DNA of 24,296 nt. It comes from Campylobacterales bacterium (lineage in GTDB: Bacteria; Campylobacterota; Campylobacteria; Campylobacterales; JALSKU01). The position numbers and the translations under genes were made by a program. Shown here in pieces: positions 21,147 to 24,296 of the stretch. Location: contig JALVWW010000322.1 of the NCBI GenBank assembly GCA_027023175.1, forward strand, positions 1 to 24,296. The letters run 5' to 3'. Every line of letters begins with the position of its first letter. Positions within the stretch are counted from its first letter, which is position 1. The notes beneath the pieces are model-generated. The model was not told where the DNA came from, ran no database searches, and saw only the letters and a list, made by a program, of their open reading frames with translations.

Positions 21147-21490
21147 AGCATTTGTTGCTTAATTTTCTCTCTTTTTACCAAAAATATATCAGTATAATAT
21201 TTGGGCGGGGAAGTTGTAGGTATTATCCTACCTGTTCGGAGTATGCTAAATGGCAAATAGATAATAACAGTCTCTTTAAAGCACTCTTTTTTTCCGCTTT
21301 GAGGATTTTAAGATGCAATCAACTTTTTAAAGGGGGTATAGAGTATCCCACTATTAAAAAAAAGTTTGATAAACATTTGATAATGAAAAGAGTTGCAAAA
21401 AAGATAAAAGTCAAGTATTGGTACATCCGAAAAAATAATAACACCTTTTATGTAATAAAAGAGTTTAAAGGTTCAAGCAGTGTTAGATAA
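21143..21490 (+). CDS. yidD: Membrane protein insertion efficiency factor YidD
   Basis: Small membrane-associated helper of YidC-dependent insertion. The ATG overlaps the rnpA stop (ATGA). The 115 residues start with an amphipathic helix (LLLNFLSFYQKYISIIF), then the family signature GRGSCRYYPTCSEYA with Cys25 and Cys31, then ALRILRCNQLFKGGIEYP. A basic C-terminal tail of about 40 residues (IKKKFDKHLIMKRVAKKIK) extends past the usual end of about 75-85 residues. The tail overlaps the GTG start of yidC by 11 bases. Confidence 0.94.
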   Translation: MKHLLLNFLSFYQKYISIIFGRGSCRYYPTCSEYAKWQIDNNSLFKALFFSALRILRCNQLFKGGIEYPTIKKKFDKHLIMKRVAKKIKVKYWYIRKNNNTFYVIKEFKGSSSVR

Positions 21491-23102
21491 ATTAAGTACC
21501 CAACAAAGAGTTATATTAGCCACAGTTTTAAGTTTTCTTTTTTTTGCAGGTTATGATTATTTGTTTATTCCCAAGCAGATAAATAAGCCTATAGAGCTAA
21601 ACAGTACAACACAAAAACAAAGCTCCTCCAATGCTATCCAAGCACCAAAAGCACTCAGTACACCAAGTGCCACAACTGCACCTAAAGCAACTTCTGCGGC
21701 ACCGACCGGTAGTCCGATCAATAAAAATGAAAAAGTTATTGCTAATATCAAAGGCAAAAGATTTGATATGAGTATAGATAGTTTTGGAAGAGTTAATAAA
21801 TTTTATCTCAATGGTAAAAGATATAAAAAAGAAGACGGAAGTAGGGTTCAGCTATTTAATGACTCCAAGCTTCCTTTGCCGCTTGAGATAAGATTTTCTG
21901 ATGCCAAGTTAAATGCAGAAGCGTTTAAGACACCGTATATTGCTAATAAAACAGAGATAAATCTACAAAACAAACCGGTTACTCTCACTTTGACTCAAAA
22001 ACTCTCATCGCTTACGGTAGTTAAAAAGATTACAATTTATCCTATAGGAAAGTACACTGTTGCTTTATCGCTTTCAAAGCCTGCTGATTATTTTATAAGT
22101 CCGGGTTTTAGACCTGATGTAAAAGTGGATGGATATACTTTTCACGGAGTACTGGTAAAAGAGTTTGATGATACTTTGACTATGATAAAAGATAAGGATG
22201 CAAAAGGTGATGAGCATTTTGCAAATGCAAAAATAGTAGCTGATAGTGACAGATACTATACAACCGCTTTTTACAATCTAAAAGGTGGACTTGATGTTTA
22301 TATATCAAAAGACAAAGAAGATAATCCGCTAGCTTTCGTAAAAGGAAAACAAAACTATACCATTAACGGTTATATCGGCGTCAAAGAGCTTAGGATACTT
22401 AACTCTATAGATAAGGAGATGGGTGATATAGTTGAGTATGGATGGTTTACTTTTATAGCAAAACCTATCTTTTTACTTCTTAGCTTTTTGCACTCAATTC
22501 TTGGTAACTGGGGTTGGGCGATAGTTGCCACAACTTTTGTCATCAGAATCGTTCTCTTTCCTTTGACATACAAAGGCATGGTTTCTATGACCAAAATGAA
22601 AGAACTCAGTCCAAAGATAAAAGAGTTGCAAAAAAAATACAAAGGTGAGCCTCAAAAACTTAATGCCCATACGATGGAGCTATACAAGAAGCATGGCGCC
22701 AATCCCATGGGCGGATGTTTGCCTATGATACTGCAGATACCTATCTTTTTTGCACTATATAGAGTATTGCAAAATTCAGCAGAACTGCAAGCCGCTCCTT
22801 GGATACTTTGGATACACGATCTATCTGTTAAGGATCCATATTTTATATTACCTATCTTGATGGGTATTACGATGTTTTTACAGCAGCATATCACACCAAA
22901 TACCATTCAGGATCCTACTCAGGCAAAGATTATGAAGTATTTGCCTGTTATATTTACATTTTTCTTTATGACATTCCCCGCAGGTTTGACACTTTACTGG
23001 TTCGTAAACAACCTCTTTTCTATAGCCCAACAATACTATATCAATAAAATTTTTGAAAAGAAAAAACAACAAATAAAAGAAGCTAAAAAGGTTGAAAAAT
23101 GA
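21480..23102 (+). CDS. yidC: Membrane protein insertase YidC
   Basis: Inner-membrane insertase/chaperone, 540 residues. The GTG start at 21480 is inside the yidD end. The first membrane span is at about 10-28 (VILATVLSFLFFAGYDYLF). A Thr/Ala/Ser-rich linker and a large periplasmic P1 beta domain (about 80-310) follow. The conserved Oxa1/YidC core lies at about 345-525, with VIRIVLFPLTYKGM (the Arg in the groove), GCLPMILQIPIFFALYRVL and TFPAGLTLYWFVNNLFS. The Lys-rich tail (KKQQIKEAKKVEK) would contact ribosomes. This is the Gram-negative long form. Its stop overlaps jag by ATGA. Confidence 0.98.
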   Translation: MLDKLSTQQRVILATVLSFLFFAGYDYLFIPKQINKPIELNSTTQKQSSSNAIQAPKALSTPSATTAPKATSAAPTGSPINKNEKVIANIKGKRFDMSIDSFGRVNKFYLNGKRYKKEDGSRVQLFNDSKLPLPLEIRFSDAKLNAEAFKTPYIANKTEINLQNKPVTLTLTQKLSSLTVVKKITIYPIGKYTVALSLSKPADYFISPGFRPDVKVDGYTFHGVLVKEFDDTLTMIKDKDAKGDEHFANAKIVADSDRYYTTAFYNLKGGLDVYISKDKEDNPLAFVKGKQNYTINGYIGVKELRILNSIDKEMGDIVEYGWFTFIAKPIFLLLSFLHSILGNWGWAIVATTFVIRIVLFPLTYKGMVSMTKMKELSPKIKELQKKYKGEPQKLNAHTMELYKKHGANPMGGCLPMILQIPIFFALYRVLQNSAELQAAPWILWIHDLSVKDPYFILPILMGITMFLQQHITPNTIQDPTQAKIMKYLPVIFTFFFMTFPAGLTLYWFVNNLFSIAQQYYINKIFEKKKQQIKEAKKVEK

Positions 23103-23815
23103 GTACTCAAATAGAAGCCAAAACTATAGATGAAGCATACCAAAAAGCTACAAAAGAGTTTGATTGTTCTATTATCGAGCTTGATATCCAAATACTGCAA
23201 CATCCAAGTGCAGGACTTTTGGGAATGTTTAAAAAAAATGCAATTATATCAGTTACTAAAAAAGACGAAAAACTAAAAGAGCCAAAAAAAGAGAGACAAA
23301 AAAACAGAAATAGCTCCAAAAATATACCTGTATGCAGTGTGAATGATGAAGTTATGCTGCAAATAGAAGAGGGTGTTAAAAAACTTTTAAGTGCAAGTTG
23401 CTATGAGATAGAGCTTAAAAAGATAGAAAAATATAATGACAATACTGTTTGCATATACATTGATGGAGAAGATGCAGCGCTTCTTATAGGTAAAGAGGGC
23501 TATAGATATAAAGCATTTTCATATCTTTTGTATAATTGGGCAAATATCAAATATGATGTTAATGTACGACTTGAGATAGCTGAATTTTTAAGCAACCAAA
23601 AAGAGATGATAAAAAAATATCTCGAACATGTCATAGAGAAGATAAAAAACAATGGAAGAGCCCAAACAAAAGTACTTGATGGAATCTTGGTAAAAATTGC
23701 ACTTGAAGAGTTAAGAGCAGAATTTCCTGACAAGTATGTAGGAATAAGGACTGCAAGAAACGGTGGCAAATATGTCCTCGTAAACGATTTTAACAGAGAT
23801 AAAAACAAAGAGTAA
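23099..23815 (+). CDS. jag: Jag/KhpB-type RNA-binding protein with altered R3H region
   Basis: RNA-binding protein encoded after yidC in many bacteria. Residues 1-52 are a Jag-N domain (STQIEAKTIDEAYQKATKEF, with HPSAGLLGMFKKNA). A Lys-rich linker spans 55-78. A KH domain follows at about 110-165 with an intact GxxG loop (LIGKEGYRYKAFSYLLY). The final segment (LVKIALEELRAEF to GGKYVLV) aligns with an R3H domain, but the name-giving Arg and His are replaced. The length of 238 is usual. It is coupled on both sides: ATGA with yidC, and a one-base overlap with mnmE. Confidence 0.9.
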   Translation: MSTQIEAKTIDEAYQKATKEFDCSIIELDIQILQHPSAGLLGMFKKNAIISVTKKDEKLKEPKKERQKNRNSSKNIPVCSVNDEVMLQIEEGVKKLLSASCYEIELKKIEKYNDNTVCIYIDGEDAALLIGKEGYRYKAFSYLLYNWANIKYDVNVRLEIAEFLSNQKEMIKKYLEHVIEKIKNNGRAQTKVLDGILVKIALEELRAEFPDKYVGIRTARNGGKYVLVNDFNRDKNKE

Positions 23816-24296
23816 TGGATACTATCGCGGCTATCGCGACTGCTCATGGCATAGGCTCTATCTCCATTATAAGAGTTAGTGGAGATAAAGCCTTAAAAAT
23901 CGCACTAAAACTTTCAAAAAAAAATACTATCACTCCAAGATATGCTACTTTGTCATATCTATACAAAGAAGACAACACCGTTATAGATGAAGCAATAATA
24001 CTCTATTTTAAAGCCCCGCACAGTTTTACCGGTGAAGATATAGTTGAATTTCAATGTCATGGCGGTATAGTTGTAGCAAATGTTATACTAAAAGAGGTGA
24101 TAAATCTAGGTGCGAGGTTGGCAAATCCGGGAGAGTTTTCAAAAAGAGCCTTTTTAAACGGTAAAATTGACTTAACTAAAGCTGAAGCTATAGCCAAAAT
24201 CATAGAAACAAAAAGTGAAGATGCACTTCATCTTCTTTCAAAGCAGCTAAAAGGTGACTTAAAAGATTTTGTAAATGATTTACGAGATAAACTTGT
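23815..24296 (+). CDS. mnmE: tRNA modification GTPase MnmE (3' end missing)
   Basis: Works with MnmG to modify U34 of several tRNAs. The ATG at 23815 shares its A with the jag stop. About 160 residues are visible, all from the N-terminal formyl-tetrahydrofolate-binding domain and the start of the helical domain: MDTIAAIATAHGIGSISIIR, APHSFTGEDIVEFQCHGG and NPGEFSKRAFLNGKIDLTKA. The GTPase domain and the C-terminal Cys lie beyond the window. Confidence 0.96.
   Translation, partial: MDTIAAIATAHGIGSISIIRVSGDKALKIALKLSKKNTITPRYATLSYLYKEDNTVIDEAIILYFKAPHSFTGEDIVEFQCHGGIVVANVILKEVINLGARLANPGEFSKRAFLNGKIDLTKAEAIAKIIETKSEDALHLLSKQLKGDLKDFVNDLRDKL

Overview
This AT-rich window, dense in co-directional genes, carries a gene set and protein sequences typical of the Campylobacterota (former Epsilonproteobacteria), probably a free-living, non-Helicobacter lineage. 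Pointers are the short TolB-Pal-CpoB set, the small bEBP-like protein after an FKBP isomerase, a PurC-PurS-PurQ run, the DUF190-FluC pair, extended -10 promoters of the TGNTAAAAT/AGTAAAAT kind, and the rpmH-rnpA-yidD-yidC-jag-mnmE operon. Genus cannot be fixed from the window alone. No plasmid, phage, transposase, tRNA, rRNA or CRISPR was seen; this looks like core chromosome.

Layout: 1-2776 is the end of the Tol-Pal envelope operon (tolB partial, pal, cpoB). 2834-7271 is a housekeeping run: SlyD-type isomerase, a degenerate AAA+/Fis-HTH protein, fabD, a NAD-synthetase-type carbon-nitrogen hydrolase, the MTA/SAH nucleosidase and a TtcA-like PP-loop protein. 7355-8405 holds two convergent lipoprotein genes, one cysteine-rich and one with glycine zippers. 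8642-12433 is amt facing clpB across a 16-bp terminator stem. 12693-15765 carries ctpA, purC, purS and purQ. 15836-18614 carries an SH3-like membrane protein, plsC, DUF190 and fluC/crcB. 18718-20571 is htpG under its own promoter. 20677 to the end is the compact rpmH-rnpA-yidD-yidC-jag-mnmE operon, in which nearly every junction overlaps; mnmE runs off the window.

The coding content is mostly conventional. The unusual content is in the junctions. Four gene ends (ttcA-like, purQ, the SH3 protein, DUF190) run directly into arrays of 7-bp tandem repeats. The unit sequences differ (GTGATTA, TAGGGTT, GGNNGAA), but the period is always 7 and the array begins on the stop codon. The last array is mirrored around a 26-bp perfect hairpin. 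Two other junctions (purC/purS and plsC/DUF190) hold two copies of a roughly 125-bp element whose ends copy the ribosome-binding region of the next gene. Other points worth following are a pseudo-AAA+ regulator lacking key catalytic residues, a lipoprotein with five CX3C motifs, a TtcA homologue missing one expected cluster cysteine, a Jag protein without the R3H signature residues, an rnpA whose family-length start is a non-standard ATT, and inverted repeats (one HAIR-like) next to the clpB and htpG promoters.
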